Below, one piece after another: positions 13,845-13,902 of a stretch of DNA of 13,902 bases (position 1 is its first letter; each line of letters opens with the position of its first letter). The translations under genes were made by a program, and so were the position numbers. The notes under the pieces were generated by a model. That model made no database searches, was not told where the DNA came from, and worked only from the letters and a program-made list of their open reading frames with translations. The DNA comes from Parvibaculum sp. (GTDB taxonomy: Bacteria; Pseudomonadota; Alphaproteobacteria; Parvibaculales; Parvibaculaceae): assembly GCA_014359855.1 (NCBI GenBank), contig JACIYQ010000094.1, forward strand, positions 1-13,902, given 5' to 3'.

Positions 13845-13902
13845 ATGACGGAACAGAAGAAAGTCATCACCCGTTTCGCGCCGTCGCCAACAGGCTACCT
13901 CC
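13845..13902 (+). CDS. gltX: Glutamyl-tRNA synthetase, N-terminal fragment
   Basis: Charges tRNA with glutamate. In many alphaproteobacteria a single GltX is non-discriminating and also loads tRNA-Gln, which is later amidated. Only 19 codons are present before the window ends. They read MTEQKKVITRFAPSPTGYL, in which RFAPSPTGYL is the start of the class-I synthetase signature of GluRS/GlnRS. AGGAG at 13837-13841 directly precedes the ATG with short spacing. Position next to comEC and lexA agrees with the order I recall for alphaproteobacteria. Discriminating type cannot be judged from this fragment. Confidence 0.93.
   Translation, partial: MTEQKKVITRFAPSPTGYL

Overview
The window is a gene-dense, high-GC chromosomal segment that reads as housekeeping DNA from an alphaproteobacterium. 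The evidence is the gene order trpG-trpD-trpC / moaC-moeA-lexA / comEC / gltX, an alphaproteobacterial-type SOS box (GAAC-N7-GAAC) in front of lexA, a long-linker LexA, and a Kdo-8-phosphate synthase, which implies LPS. Separate trpE and trpG genes argue against the fused trpE(G) type known from Rhizobium. A Parvibaculum-like member of Hyphomicrobiales/Rhizobiales is a guess from memory, not something the sequence proves. No mobile element, tRNA, rRNA, CRISPR array or phage gene was seen.

Layout. The first 201 bases are intergenic and hold a good minus-strand promoter pointing out of the window. tpiA (minus) and a PpiD-like periplasmic folding factor (plus) diverge from a 313-base region rich in dyad symmetry. 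The ppiD-like gene overlaps trpE by an ATGA. After a 217-base gap with its own promoter come trpG, trpD and trpC, with trpD and trpC overlapping. A 157-base gap with hairpins and a triple 11-bp repeat leads to a close-packed group: GNAT acetyltransferase, kdsA, moaC and moeA. lexA follows with its own autoregulated promoter and meets comEC tail to tail with a 7-bp overlap. comEC (minus) diverges from gltX, of which only the first 19 codons are present.

How the genes fit together. trpE and trpG encode the two subunits of anthranilate synthase, and trpD and trpC carry out the next two steps of tryptophan synthesis (trpF, trpB and trpA are not here). moaC and moeA are steps of molybdenum-cofactor synthesis. 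kdsA makes the Kdo precursor for lipid A-core. tpiA is glycolysis/gluconeogenesis. lexA is the SOS repressor and comEC the DNA-uptake channel family.

No new multi-gene system was found. The observations worth a second look are mostly in noncoding DNA: an 11-bp-phased triple repeat that reads as a reversed Pho box in front of the GNAT-kdsA-moa group, a perfect DnaA box next to the lexA promoter, a cluster of dyads between tpiA and ppiD, dyads at the trpG and comEC/gltX promoters, the placement of kdsA, and a ComEC whose C-terminus lacks the metallo-beta-lactamase metal motif.
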